Positions 7,449-15,658 are shown, numbered from the stretch's first letter. The stretch: DNA of 64,000 bases from Cohnella nanjingensis (GCF_014212125.1 NZ_JACJVP010000012.1:1-64000), one strand, 5' to 3'. The notes: a model not told the origin generated them from the sequence alone. Made by a program: numbers and translations.

Positions 7449-8591
7449 TTAGAGCATCCCCCATCGCTCGACGGCCAGAGACCCGGCAAGGACAAGGACG
7501 GCGAGCAGCACGGCGAACTTCCATACGAAGCCGCGCCGGAAGACGGACAGCATCATCAAGGTGCTCTTCAGGTCGAGCATCGGTCCGAAGACGAGGAAGG
7601 CAAGCAGGGCGCCGGGATGGAAGATCGGAGACAGCGAAGCGGCGACGAAGGCGTCCGAGGTGGAGCAAAGGGAGAGCAGATAGGCGAAGCCCATCATGAA
7701 GACGTGGGACCAGGCGGTGTGCCCGGCCGCGGCGATCATCGTCTCCGGCTGGACGATGGACTGGACGATGCCGGTCAGCGCCGCGCCCAGCAGCAAGTAC
7801 TTGCCCATGTCCCACATGTCTTCCGCCGTATGGGAGACCACCGAAGCAAACCGTCCCTTCGAGCCCGACGACGCATGGGAATGCCCGTGATGTCCATGCG
7901 CGTGCCCATGCCCGTCATGGTCGTGGTGGCGGTGCGCATGCCCATGCCCGTCGTGATCGTGGTCATGCTCGTGCCCATTCGCATGTCCGTGCGCGTCGTG
8001 ATCGTGAGGATGCGCGTGCCCGTGCGCCCCGTGGCCGTGATGGCTATGCGCATGGGCGGCGCCCGCAGACGCACCGATCGAGTCGCGAAGCGGGCTGCGC
8101 TTCAGGCACAAGGCAAGGAGAAGCCCCGCCGTCAGCGCGACCGCGAGCGCGAGCAGGACTCTGGCGTAGGCGATGGCGGGATCCGCGCGAAACGCCACGA
8201 TCGTCGAGCCGAACACGATCGGATTGACGATCGGTCCCGCCACGATGTAGGCGATTCCGATATAGGCGGGCAATCCTTTGCGGATGAGTCTCCGCGCGAC
8301 GGGGATCATCCCGCACTCGCACAGCGGCAGCGCGAGCCCCAGCAAGCTGCCGAAGAGCACGCCTCCCAGACGGTTCTTGGGGGCGAGCGTCTGCACGTAC
8401 CGGTCCGACACGAACGTCTCCAGCAGCGCGGAGGCAAACGCGCCGAGGAGCAGGAACGGCAGCGCGTCGAATACGATCTCGAAAAACACGGAAACGAACG
8501 ACAGCGGCCAGCTCGCGTTCAATTTCCACATCATGTACAGGCAGCCGGCGCCGGCCATCCCGGTGCCCAGCCGCATCCACGTTACAGACAT
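7449..8591 (-). CDS. DUF318/UPF0718-type permease with a large His-rich loop
   Basis: A 380-aa membrane permease of the family containing B. subtilis YcgR and ArsP. Two hydrophobic bundles (about residues 30-165 and 250-380) flank a loop at 180-239 that has about 29 His residues in 60, alternating with Gly, Asp and Ala. The first bundle has the family signature LCECGMIPVARR (90-101) and NPIVFGST (123-130). Such a loop usually binds zinc, nickel or similar ions, so metal transport or sensing is likely. The ATG at 8591 follows GAGGAAGG; the open frame extends far upstream but without a ribosome site. No YcgQ-type partner is adjacent. Confidence 0.8.
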   Translation of the reverse strand: MSVTWMRLGTGMAGAGCLYMMWKLNASWPLSFVSVFFEIVFDALPFLLLGAFASALLETFVSDRYVQTLAPKNRLGGVLFGSLLGLALPLCECGMIPVARRLIRKGLPAYIGIAYIVAGPIVNPIVFGSTIVAFRADPAIAYARVLLALAVALTAGLLLALCLKRSPLRDSIGASAGAAHAHSHHGHGAHGHAHPHDHDAHGHANGHEHDHDHDGHGHAHRHHDHDGHGHAHGHHGHSHASSGSKGRFASVVSHTAEDMWDMGKYLLLGAALTGIVQSIVQPETMIAAAGHTAWSHVFMMGFAYLLSLCSTSDAFVAASLSPIFHPGALLAFLVFGPMLDLKSTLMMLSVFRRGFVWKFAVLLAVLVLAGSLAVERWGML

Positions 8592-8785
8592 CGCCTTCCT
8601 CACGTCCTTCCGGCATTCTGTATAAAGCGTATGCTTGACCCGCTCCCGGACAGAACGCGTCCCTCGGGAAAGCGGCGGACAAAGAGGAAGATGAAGCCAT
8701 CGCAAACGCGCGGAGATCGCCGAAAGGGCGCGGAGCGACGAGGCGGGAGGAGGGATCGGAGCCCGCGCGTCAAGGCCGGGCGCGG

Positions 8786-8813
8786 TTGACATCATGAACC
8801 CGAGGAGTATAAT
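8786..8813 (+). promoter_or_regulatory. Sigma-A promoter of the trpS T-box transcript
   Basis: TTGACA (8786-8791), 16 bp, TATAAT (8808-8813): two perfect hexamers. Confidence 0.9.
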
Positions 8814-8819
8814 GGGGAC

Positions 8820-9107
8820 ATATCGAACGAGGCGATGAGGAGAACAAGTACGCGAGGCGAGAAGCTGTCAGAGAGCCGGTGGTTGCTGCGAACCGGCGCT
8901 TCACCTTGGCCGAATGGATCTCGGAGCCGAACGCGCAACGAAGCGGACGGATGTACCTGCCGCTCTCCCATGCAATCCGGCCATTCCCCGTTATCGGAAC
9001 GTCAAGGCTCCGAATCCGGTGCAGCGCCCTTTAGGCGCGCGGCGATTCGCGAGCGAATTAGGGTGGCACCACGACCTCTTCGTCCCTTACGGCGGAGAGG
9101 TCTTTTT
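8820..9107 (+). promoter_or_regulatory. T-box riboswitch (tryptophan) upstream of trpS
   Basis: A leader that reads through when uncharged tRNA-Trp binds. The conserved T-box AGGGTGGCACCACG is at 9060-9073; its TGGC bulge would pair with the tRNA end GCCA, which fits the G discriminator base of tRNA-Trp. A terminator stem (GACCTCT 9073-9079 with AGAGGTC 9096-9102, then TTTTT) overlaps it. Stem I includes the arm around 8868-8897, and the best specifier candidate is TGG at 8915-8917 in a GAA-TGG-A context. The specifier is a judgement from context; the T-box itself is unmistakable. Confidence 0.92.
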
Positions 9108-9162
9108 GTCGTCCACAAGGCAACGCCGAATACAATCTCATGAAAAGGTGGAATTCTCAACC

Positions 9163-10164
9163 ATGAGCGCATCCCGCAAACGCGTCCTGTCCGGCATCCA
9201 ACCGAGCGGCAAGCTGACCCTCGGCAACTACATCGGCGCGATGAAGAACTACGTCGCCCTCCAGGAAGAAGCCGAGTGCTTCTACATGATCGTCGACCTC
9301 CATGCCATTACCGTCGCCCAAGAGCCCGCCGCGCTGCGCGAGCAGACCGAGTCGGTGGCCGCTTTGTTCGTCGCGGCCGGCGTCGATCCGAAGCAAGCCT
9401 CCATCTTCGTGCAATCCCATGTACCCGCTCATGCGGAGCTCGGATGGATGATGACGACGCTCTCTTACATGGGAGAGCTGGAGCGGATGACGCAGTTCAA
9501 GGACAAGTCGGAAGGCAAGGACGCGGTAGGCGCGGGATTGTTCGTGTATCCCTCGCTCATGGCCGCCGACATTTTGCTCTACAAAGCGGACCTCGTCCCG
9601 GTCGGCGACGATCAGAAGCAGCATCTGGAGTTGACGCGCGACCTGGCCGGCCGGTTTAATCACCGCTTCGGGGACACGCTCGTCGTGCCGGAGCCGTTCA
9701 TCCCCAAAGTCGGGGCGCGGATCATGTCGCTGGACGATGCGTCCAAGAAAATGAGCAAGAGCAGCCCGAACGCCGGCAGCTTTATCGCCTTGCTCGATTC
9801 GCCGGACGATATCCGCAAAAAAATATCCCGGGCCAAGACGGACCTGGGCCGGGAAGTCGTATACGATCCCCGGGAGAAACCGGAGATCAGCAATCTGCTG
9901 AGCATCTATTCGAATTGTTCCGGCGAGTCGATCGCCGAGATTCAGGCACGCTATGAAGGCCAAGGCTACGGCGCCTTCAAAAAGGATCTCGCCGAGCGGG
10001 TCGTCGAGACGCTGGAGCCGCTGCAGCGCAAGTACGCCGAGATTCGGGCGTCCGGCGCCATTCACGACATTCTGCGCGACGGCGCGGAACGGGCGAACGC
10101 GGTAGCCGAGCAGACGCTTCGGGAAGCCAAGGAAGCGATGGGATTCCTGCTGCCGCGCCGCTAA
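9163..10164 (+). CDS. trpS: Tryptophanyl-tRNA synthetase
   Basis: Class I synthetase that charges tRNA-Trp. The 333-aa product has the ATP-binding segment G-N-Y-I-G-A in the HIGH position (SGKLTLGNYIGA, near residues 13-24) and the KMSKS loop at 196-200. The middle region SYMGELERMTQFKDKS is the tryptophan-specificity area. Length matches bacterial TrpS. The ATG at 9163 follows AAGGTGG. Control is by the T-box leader immediately upstream, so expression should rise when charged tRNA-Trp falls. Confidence 0.97.
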   Translation: MSASRKRVLSGIQPSGKLTLGNYIGAMKNYVALQEEAECFYMIVDLHAITVAQEPAALREQTESVAALFVAAGVDPKQASIFVQSHVPAHAELGWMMTTLSYMGELERMTQFKDKSEGKDAVGAGLFVYPSLMAADILLYKADLVPVGDDQKQHLELTRDLAGRFNHRFGDTLVVPEPFIPKVGARIMSLDDASKKMSKSSPNAGSFIALLDSPDDIRKKISRAKTDLGREVVYDPREKPEISNLLSIYSNCSGESIAEIQARYEGQGYGAFKKDLAERVVETLEPLQRKYAEIRASGAIHDILRDGAERANAVAEQTLREAKEAMGFLLPRR

Positions 10165-10175
10165 CGCCGCCAACG

Positions 10176-10200
10176 GGCCCGCCATCGGCGGGCCTTTTCT
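10176..10200 (+). terminator. Terminator after trpS
   Basis: GGCCCGCC-ATC-GGCGGGCC followed by TTTT. Confidence 0.85.
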
Positions 10201-10214
10201 CCTCTAAATGGCGA

Positions 10215-10388
10215 TTAACCCCGCTGCCGCGTCAAGCGGGCCTTCAGGGTGAAGCCATACCCGATAAAGGCGATAGCGACGATGCCGAAGCCGGCGGCCA
10301 GCCAGCCGTTGTAGTCGATGGAGATCGCGCAAGCGAGCAGGAGCAGCATCGAGACGGCGGCGAAAAGCCATCCAAGAGATTTGTTCAA
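10215..10388 (-). CDS. 57-aa two-helix membrane protein
   Basis: A short gene with start TTG at 10386-10388 and an excellent AAAGGAGAG ribosome site 7 nt upstream. The protein has two hydrophobic helices (about residues 7-24, LFAAVSMLLLLACAI, and 30-47, LAAGFGIVAIAFIGYGF) joined by a short DYNG turn, and a basic tail (KARLTRQRG). No family is recognised. It lies between the trpS terminator and the divergent second SASP gene; its upstream region overlaps the sigma-G promoter of that SASP. Confidence 0.75.
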   Translation of the reverse strand: MNKSLGWLFAAVSMLLLLACAISIDYNGWLAAGFGIVAIAFIGYGFTLKARLTRQRG

Positions 10389-10405
10389 ATTCGTTCTCTC
10401 CTTTA

Positions 10406-10435
10406 AGCATATTTTCTTTCGCCTATAGCATACTA
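10406..10435 (+). promoter_or_regulatory. Sigma-G promoter of the second SASP gene
   Basis: AGCATA (10406-10411), 17 bp, CATACTA (10429-10435). The -10 is identical to that of the first SASP gene at 7371-7377; the -35 differs from TGCATA by one base. Confidence 0.75.
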
Positions 10436-10488
10436 ACTACGCAAGCTTGCAAACCACACTTCAAGCAGGGCGAAAGGAGCAATTCAGC

Positions 10489-10698
10489 ATGGCTAGCAAC
10501 AACCAACTCGTAGTACCGCAAGCAAAAGCAGCACTGCAAAGCATGAAGACGGAGGCCGCTCAATCCCTGGGCGTGCAAATCCCGGCTGACGGCTACTACG
10601 GCAACGTCACTTCCCGCGATGCTGGCTCCCTTGGCGGTTATATCACCAAGAAGCTGGTTCAAATGGCGGAGCAACAACTTTCCGGTGGCAGCCGCTAA
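10489..10698 (+). CDS. Alpha/beta-type small acid-soluble spore protein
   Basis: A 69-aa spore DNA-binding protein, paralogous to the one at 7118-7348. The core NNQLVVPQAKAALQSMKTEAAQ, with the GPR cleavage region at MKTEAAQ, is followed by the helix SLGGYITKKLVQMAEQQL. The ATG at 10489 follows CGAAAGGAGC. It has its own sigma-G promoter and terminator, so it is monocistronic and forespore-specific. Confidence 0.95.
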   Translation: MASNNQLVVPQAKAALQSMKTEAAQSLGVQIPADGYYGNVTSRDAGSLGGYITKKLVQMAEQQLSGGSR

Positions 10699-10720
10699 CC
10701 CGACCGGTTACGCGCACCGA

Positions 10721-10750
10721 AAGCCCGAGGACACCCTCGGGCTTTTATTA
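10721..10750 (+). terminator. Terminator after the second SASP gene
   Basis: AAGCCCGAGG-ACA-CCCTCGGGCTT followed by TTATTA. Confidence 0.85.
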
Positions 10751-10826
10751 TTGTGCGCTTAAAAAGCCGTCCCCGTCAAGGGAACGGCCGCTGGGCGATT
10801 CCGCCAATAGCGGATCGCGGGGAGGA

Positions 10827-11810
10827 TCAATACGTATTCATGCGCAGCCGCTTCTCCAGCCGTTCGTCGCTCAGCCAGCCCACGTAAGATTGAAGCGTCT
10901 TGTAGGAGCTGTCCATCATCACGACGGCCACGAACGGATATTGCCTGCGGTGCCGGTAGCGGATATCGATCCAGCGCACTTCGTAACCCCACGGCTGCGG
11001 CTTGACGTGCCCGCACGGGAAGGGCGTCACGTTCAGGAACGCTTTAACGTCGTTGTTCGCCTTCGACGCTTCGACCGCCGGATGCTGGTCGCAGGACGTG
11101 ACCTCGACCCAATGCAGCTTCCCGGAGTCCCATTCGCCGACACCGAACTTGCAATCCTTCGATTCCCGGACGACGTTCCAGCGGTAGAGCGAGAGCGTCG
11201 GCAGCAGCGTGTATTTGTCGCCGGGTCTGCCGGATTCGTCCGCCCGGGGCACCTGCTTCGACAGCCGCCGATGGACGAGCGTCCTCCACCCGTAGTAGAT
11301 GGCGAGGAGCGCGTACAGCACGGGGAACACGACCCGCGGCTGCGCCCAGCCGGTAATCCAGACGAGGATCGCGGCGACGTGCGCCCCGAAGATGAACGGA
11401 TCGAAGATGTGGATGATGTTCCAAGCGATCCATTTGCGGGTGACCGGCCGGTAGGCTTGCGTGCCGTACGAGTTGAACAAGTCGGTGAGGACGTGCACGC
11501 CGACCGCGACGAATACCCAGAACCCGATGTGCCACCAGGGCACGCTGCGGAAGATCAGCGATACGATCAGCGTGATGAGCGCCGTCCAGCCGAGGATCGC
11601 CGGAAAAGAATGGGACAACCCCCGGTGATTTTTGATATAATCGGCATTGCTCTTGAAACGAAGCAGCCCGTCCAGGTCGGGCGCCTGCGAACCGACGATC
11701 GTGCCGATCAGCGCCGCGACCGGGCCGTAGGCGTGCGATGCGATGACCGGATCGGTCAGCGCCAGGCCGCCGAGACCGAGGCCGAACACCAGATGAGTAC
11801 CTGAATCCAT
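10827..11810 (-). CDS. YfhP-like DUF457 membrane protein (YdjM family)
   Basis: A 327-aa inner-membrane protein of the DUF457/YdjM putative metal-dependent hydrolase family; B. subtilis YfhP has the same length. Conserved polar motifs sit in the N-terminal half: GTHLVFG (residues 4-10), PDLDG, NHRGLSHSFPA and HVLTDLFNSYGTQ. Their His and Asp residues could form a metal site. Four or five hydrophobic helices follow. The C-terminal ~130 residues are soluble. The ATG at 11810 follows AAGGGGAA. The enzymatic activity is not established for the family. Confidence 0.8.
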   Translation of the reverse strand: MDSGTHLVFGLGLGGLALTDPVIASHAYGPVAALIGTIVGSQAPDLDGLLRFKSNADYIKNHRGLSHSFPAILGWTALITLIVSLIFRSVPWWHIGFWVFVAVGVHVLTDLFNSYGTQAYRPVTRKWIAWNIIHIFDPFIFGAHVAAILVWITGWAQPRVVFPVLYALLAIYYGWRTLVHRRLSKQVPRADESGRPGDKYTLLPTLSLYRWNVVRESKDCKFGVGEWDSGKLHWVEVTSCDQHPAVEASKANNDVKAFLNVTPFPCGHVKPQPWGYEVRWIDIRYRHRRQYPFVAVVMMDSSYKTLQSYVGWLSDERLEKRLRMNTY

Positions 11811-11898
11811 GCGAACTTCCCCTTTCTTCTGTAAATGCGGCAATCATCGGGTACAGTATGGGCAGGGGAAGCGTGAAATATGAAGGGAGCGCGCAGAT

Positions 11899-12198
11899 AT
11901 GATCTTGTTCTGCGAATACGTCGTGGAGGAAAAGCACCGGACGGCCTTCCTCGACTGGGTGCGCCGGGATCCGAGCCGATGGGAGGGCGTCGAGATCGCC
12001 GAGAACGCCGATCAGCCGGGCGTATTCGTCGAGCTGCGGCGTCCGTTGGACGAGGCGGAGTCGGCCCGCATACAAAAAGAACGCCGCGAAGGGCGTTCCG
12101 GCTGGGAAGAGATGGAGCGCTGGGTGAAGGGCGGCGCCCAGGGATTGCGAATCTGGACGTTCCGCCCGGTTGCCCTCGGCGCGGATGCCGGGCGTTAA
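11899..12198 (+). CDS. Conserved hypothetical protein, 99 aa
   Basis: Small soluble protein starting ILFCEYVVEEKHRTAFLDWV, with a GAAGGGAG ribosome site before the ATG at 11899. The pattern of a beta strand, a helix and a second strand (LRIWTFRPV) suggests a ferredoxin-like alpha/beta fold such as a dimeric barrel domain, but no family can be named. It is divergent from the YfhP-like gene and its last 4 bp overlap the convergent gerQ stop. Confidence 0.65.
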   Translation: MILFCEYVVEEKHRTAFLDWVRRDPSRWEGVEIAENADQPGVFVELRRPLDEAESARIQKERREGRSGWEEMERWVKGGAQGLRIWTFRPVALGADAGR

Positions 12199-12695
12199 CG
12201 GAAGCGGGTAGCCGGGTTGGTGCCCGCACCGAACGGGAGCGTGTAGTTGATCGGCTCGTCGAAGGTGATGTAGTCCAGGTTGAGCGTGAGCAGCAGGTAC
12301 CGCTTGCCCGTCGTCGGGTCGCTGATGATGATATGGTCGCGGCCGGCGGCTTCCAACACGCCTTTGAAGATCTTGGCGTTCCATTCGCTGTTGTTCTCGT
12401 AAGTCATGTAGATCGTGGCGACTTTGCCGAGGTTCATCCGCAGAATATTCTCTACATATGACTCTTCGCGCGGCACGACGGGGACGAACGTCGCGCCCGT
12501 GTTGTTGATCGGCACGCCGCTCGGTACCGGAGGCGGCGCCATAGAGCCGCTGTTCGGCACGATCACGGTGCCGGCTCCCGGCCCGGCAGGAACGGTGCTG
12601 AACGGAATGGGGCTCATGGCCATCTGCTGGTTCATCGGCATGGCACTCGCGGGAATCGGGGTGTTGGCCGGCCAGTTCATGGCGGATGGATACAT
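12195..12695 (-). CDS. gerQ: Spore coat protein GerQ
   Basis: A 166-aa inner-coat protein required for CwlJ to be present and active in the spore coat, and cross-linked by transglutaminase in B. subtilis. The N-terminal 70 residues are a Pro/Met/Gly-rich disordered region; the conserved domain follows (SYVENILRMNLGKVATIYMTYEN and DHIIISDPTTGKRYLLLTLNLDYITFDE). The ATG at 12695 follows AGGAGGAATACCG. It lies 27 bp downstream of cwlJ on the same strand, so the two form a cwlJ-gerQ operon, probably mother-cell (sigma-E) expressed. Confidence 0.93.
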   Translation of the reverse strand: MYPSAMNWPANTPIPASAMPMNQQMAMSPIPFSTVPAGPGAGTVIVPNSGSMAPPPVPSGVPINNTGATFVPVVPREESYVENILRMNLGKVATIYMTYENNSEWNAKIFKGVLEAAGRDHIIISDPTTGKRYLLLTLNLDYITFDEPINYTLPFGAGTNPATRFR

Positions 12696-12722
12696 CGGTA
12701 TTCCTCCTCGTTAGGCTAGCGC

Positions 12723-13151
12723 CTAGTATTGATACACGCGTGGGCAATCCGTTTGCGTCGGCACGAAGAAGCAGTGCGCTTTGAACCTGCCGGAATTCGC
12801 CTGATCCCACCACCGGTCGGGACAGTCGCCCGTCGGCCGGTAGAACCACAGCGCGTTGGTGGCCGGCCAGGTCCGTTCGCCGCTAATGACCCTCCGCGCC
12901 AGCGCGATCTCCGATTCGCGCGCCTTCTGGTAGAAGTACGGCTTCTGGATCGATTCATAGCCGCCCGGCGACTGGTAGACCATGTCATCCATGGAACGGA
13001 TATTTTTAAAATCGAGGCAGTTGGACAAGATGCGGTTGACGCCCACATTGCCGACCATCAGCATGCCTTGCGCGCCCTCGCCTTCCGCTTCCGCGCGGAG
13101 CAGGCGGGCGAGCAGCTTAACGTCTTCGCTGTTCGTTTTGATCACGGCCAT
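12723..13151 (-). CDS. cwlJ: Spore cortex-lytic enzyme CwlJ
   Basis: Cortex hydrolase triggered by Ca-DPA during germination; it sits in the spore coat and depends on GerQ. The 142-aa product is the same size as B. subtilis CwlJ and keeps the hydrolase_2 (SleB) domain: LLARLLRAEAEGEG with the catalytic Glu in RAEAEGEG, MLMVGNVGVNRI and NALWFYRP near the end. No signal peptide, as in CwlJ and unlike SleB. The ATG at 13151 has AGGAAGGA about 13 nt upstream, which is distant. Its partner gerQ is directly downstream. Confidence 0.95.
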   Translation of the reverse strand: MAVIKTNSEDVKLLARLLRAEAEGEGAQGMLMVGNVGVNRILSNCLDFKNIRSMDDMVYQSPGGYESIQKPYFYQKARESEIALARRVISGERTWPATNALWFYRPTGDCPDRWWDQANSGRFKAHCFFVPTQTDCPRVYQY

Positions 13152-13233
13152 GGCAGACAGCCATCCTTCCTGTCGAATCGTTGATCGTACGCCTGGCAGC
13201 CCGGCTGCGCTTAGCCCGTGCTGGGCGTTTGTC

Positions 13234-13250
13234 GCAATACAGTGTATTGC
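13234..13250. repeat. Perfect 17-bp palindrome in the cwlJ-ctaB intergenic region
   Basis: GCAATACA-G-TGTATTGC: two perfect 8-bp arms around a single G. It lies 83 bp upstream of the cwlJ start and 300 bp upstream of ctaB. It looks like a dimeric-regulator operator, but the regulator is not known. Confidence 0.6.
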
Positions 13251-13280
13251 ATGCGCCCGGGATGTGTGACTGCGCGAGCA

Positions 13281-13325
13281 AAAACGGCTCCGCCGTCTTC
13301 CCGGAAGCGGGCGGTGCGTTTTTAT
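13281..13325 (+). terminator. Terminator-like hairpin without a visible upstream gene
   Basis: AAACGGCTCCGCC pairs imperfectly with GGGCGGTGCGTTT and TTT follows. No plus-strand gene lies between 12199 and this point, so it may end a short non-coding RNA or be an attenuator for ctaB. The remaining intergenic sequence up to 13452 shows no further feature. Confidence 0.4.
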
Positions 13326-13451
13326 CGGAGGAAATGAAGAATGGGACGCGTTTAAAGCTTGCAAAAATGCGGGATGGCGGACGAAAGCGAATGTCCTTTA
13401 ACGCTTTGTTCACACGTCGGTGGCGATTTGATGAACACCCCGTGGCGAACA

Positions 13452-13481
13452 TTGTCAAGCTCTGAAGATTTAGGGTATCAT
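13452..13481 (+). promoter_or_regulatory. Sigma-A promoter of ctaB
   Basis: TTGTCA (13452-13457), 18 bp, TATCAT (13476-13481), 68 bp before the ctaB start. Confidence 0.6.
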
Positions 13482-13549
13482 TTAACCATACAGAATACAG
13501 ACAAACGTTTCGGCCGGCAACGGCTTTTTATGTTTGAAGGAGGAACACC

Positions 13550-14407
13550 GTGTTCAAAGATCTTGTGGCCCTGACCAAGCCGCGCATCATTCGCTTGAAC
13601 CTCATCGCGGCTTTTGGCGGTTTCTGGGTCGCCTCCCATTGGAGAATCGACTGGTGGCTCCTGGCGTGGATGCTCCTCGGCACGACGCTCACGATGGCGG
13701 CGGCCTGCGTCTTCAACAACTATTGGGATCGCGACTTCGACACCAAGATGGCGCGCACCCAGGACCGCGCCCTGCCCCAAGGCAGGCTGAAGCCTTCGTT
13801 CGTGCTCGGCTATTCCATCGTGCTTGGCATTCTAGGCCTGGGTATTTTGTACCTGCTGGTCAATCCGCTAAGCTTTTGGCTCGGCCTGCTCGGGATGTTC
13901 GTCTACGGCGTCGTCTACACGATCTGGCTCAAGCGCAGCTCCACCTGGAGCACCTCGGTCGGCGGCATCTCGGGCGCCATGCCGCCTGTCATCGGCTATT
14001 GCGCGGTGACGAACGAAGTCGACGCCGGCGCCTGGATCCTATTCGCGCTGCTGTTCCTGTGGCAGCCGCCGCACTTCTGGTCGCTGACGATCCGCCGGGT
14101 CGAGGAATACCGCGCGGCGGGCTTCCCGGTGCTGCCGGTCGTGAAGGGCATCCTGCGCACGAAGCGGCAGATGATTCCCTATATCGCGCTGCTGCTGGTC
14201 GCTTCGATCCTGCTGTACACGTATGATTACGTGGGCGTCTTTTATCTCGTCCTGTCGGTCGCGATCGTAGGCGCATGGCTGATCCATGCGATCTCCGGTC
14301 TGCGCGCCAAGGATACCGACAAGTGGGCGAAGATGGACTTCCTGTTCTCCGTCAACTACTTGATGGTGATGTTTCTCGTAATGATCCTGGATACGAACGG
14401 AGTGTAA
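13550..14407 (+). CDS. ctaB: Protohaem IX farnesyltransferase (haem O synthase)
   Basis: UbiA-family membrane prenyltransferase that adds farnesyl to haem B to give haem O, the substrate for CtaA. The 285-aa product has 7-9 hydrophobic helices, the first Asp-rich motif NNYWDRDFD (residues 56-64) and the second conserved region YTIWLKRSSTWST. It starts at GTG 13550 behind GAAGGAGGA. The Sco gene starts 6 bp after the stop, giving a ctaB-sco operon for cytochrome oxidase assembly. The ctaA partner is about 20 kb away at 34292. Confidence 0.95.
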   Translation: MFKDLVALTKPRIIRLNLIAAFGGFWVASHWRIDWWLLAWMLLGTTLTMAAACVFNNYWDRDFDTKMARTQDRALPQGRLKPSFVLGYSIVLGILGLGILYLLVNPLSFWLGLLGMFVYGVVYTIWLKRSSTWSTSVGGISGAMPPVIGYCAVTNEVDAGAWILFALLFLWQPPHFWSLTIRRVEEYRAAGFPVLPVVKGILRTKRQMIPYIALLLVASILLYTYDYVGVFYLVLSVAIVGAWLIHAISGLRAKDTDKWAKMDFLFSVNYLMVMFLVMILDTNGV

Positions 14408-14413
14408 ACGATA

Positions 14414-15079
14414 ATGGAGCAAGAGAATCAGACAAGCGCGCCCGACGCCGGCGCGAAGCCTGCGTCCAAGCCTTTCGCGCGCCGATACGGGTTCCCGATC
14501 GCGGTGCTCGTCCTATGCGTCATCTTGGGCGGCTATCTGCTCTGGAGCCAGAAGTCGGGCAGCAAACTGCCGGATCTCGGAGCGGCGCCAGACTTTACGT
14601 ATCAAGACATCGACGGCAAGACCGTCAAAATGAGCGATCTGAACGGCAAGGTGAGACTGGTCTACTTCTTCTATACGAATTGCCCGGATGTCTGTCCGCC
14701 GACGACCTTCATGCTGTCCCAGGTGCAAGAGAAGCTGAAGGCGGACGGCCAATTCGGCAGCGACGTGGAGATCGTCTCCGTGACGATCGATCCGCAGCGC
14801 GATACGCCTGAGGTGCTGCGCAAGTTCGGCGATAAGTTCAAGGCGGACTATGCCGGCTGGAGATTCCTGCGCGGCGACGAAGCCGCCACGGCGGACCTCG
14901 CCAAGAAGTACGGCCTGCTGGCGGTCAAAGGAGAGGACGGCTTCTTCTCCCACGCGAACCTGATCGTCCTCGTCGACAAGAAGGGCCGCATGCGCGATCA
15001 GATCATCCCCGAGTCGTCCGGCATTCCGGATACGGCGGATGCCGACGACGTGTACGCTTCCGTCAAGAGCTTGCTCTAG
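14414..15079 (+). CDS. Sco1/SenC-type cytochrome oxidase copper-assembly protein
   Basis: A 221-aa membrane-anchored thioredoxin-like protein that delivers copper to the CuA site of cytochrome c oxidase. A single N-terminal helix (about residues 27-43) is followed by the Sco domain with the copper ligands CPDVC (Cys90, Cys94) and His180 in FFSHANLIVLVD. All three ligands are present, so it should be functional. B. subtilis YpmQ/ScoA is the likely counterpart. Cotranscribed with ctaB and closed by a strong terminator. Confidence 0.93.
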   Translation: MEQENQTSAPDAGAKPASKPFARRYGFPIAVLVLCVILGGYLLWSQKSGSKLPDLGAAPDFTYQDIDGKTVKMSDLNGKVRLVYFFYTNCPDVCPPTTFMLSQVQEKLKADGQFGSDVEIVSVTIDPQRDTPEVLRKFGDKFKADYAGWRFLRGDEAATADLAKKYGLLAVKGEDGFFSHANLIVLVDKKGRMRDQIIPESSGIPDTADADDVYASVKSLL

Positions 15080-15108
15080 GCGGGCTTTATTAGACTACGA
15101 ACGACAGC

Positions 15109-15147
15109 AACCCCGCAGGGTCCAGGACCCTGCGGGGTTGTTTTTTT
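15109..15147 (+). terminator. Terminator after ctaB-sco
   Basis: AACCCCGCAGGGTCC pairs with GGACCCTGCGGGGTT and is followed by GTTTTTTT. Confidence 0.93.
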
Positions 15148-15169
15148 GATGACATGTGGCATTAAAGGA

Positions 15170-15532
15170 TCAGGGCTTGAGCCAGACGGCGCCGGACGGA
15201 TCCGGATAGAGGATGAACGCCTCCAGGCCGGCTTTCTCGAGCTGCTGGATCAAGTATTCTTCGGGCGTACCCTCGACGCCCGCATATCCCCGGCGGGTAT
15301 AGAGATGCTCCGCATCGGGAAAGACGTCCCGCAGCACGCCGCGGATGCGCCTTCCGGAGGCGTCCGGGTCCGTGAACAGATAGACCTGTCTATCGCCGAC
15401 CGCCTTGCGCAGCGCTTCGATGCGATTCGTGTTCAGCGTGCCGAACGTGCAGTAGACCGGAACTTCCGGGGACAGGACGCGGGCCAGACGGCTCTTGTCG
15501 TTCTTGCCTTCGACGATGATGGCGATCTCCAT
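15170..15532 (-). CDS. Small stand-alone Toprim-domain protein
   Basis: A 120-aa cytosolic protein that is essentially one Toprim fold: IAIIVEGKND at residues 3-12 with the conserved Glu, and the D-x-D motif in FTDPDASGRRIR. This fold occurs in RNase M5, primases and topoisomerases. It is shorter than RNase M5 (about 185 aa) and lacks its C-terminal domain, so a nuclease-like activity on nucleic acid is likely but the substrate is unknown. The ATG at 15532 follows AAGGGAG. A TGG-TACAAT extended -10 on the minus strand lies about 65 bp upstream. Confidence 0.8.
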   Translation of the reverse strand: MEIAIIVEGKNDKSRLARVLSPEVPVYCTFGTLNTNRIEALRKAVGDRQVYLFTDPDASGRRIRGVLRDVFPDAEHLYTRRGYAGVEGTPEEYLIQQLEKAGLEAFILYPDPSGAVWLKP

Positions 15533-15658
15533 GGCGAGACTCCCTTCGGCGGCAGCGGCGCGAGGCGGCGTTCGTCCCGCGCTTGAGTGGACTTATTGTA
15601 CCACAAAAAAGGGATGGTCATCGCGGGCGCGCGGCGGCAGGGCCGGATAACGGAGAAG

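Noticed and set aside
8592..8795. N-terminal extension of the His-rich permease
   Set aside because: No ribosome site and no membrane or domain pattern; the ATG at 8591 has GAGGAAGG.
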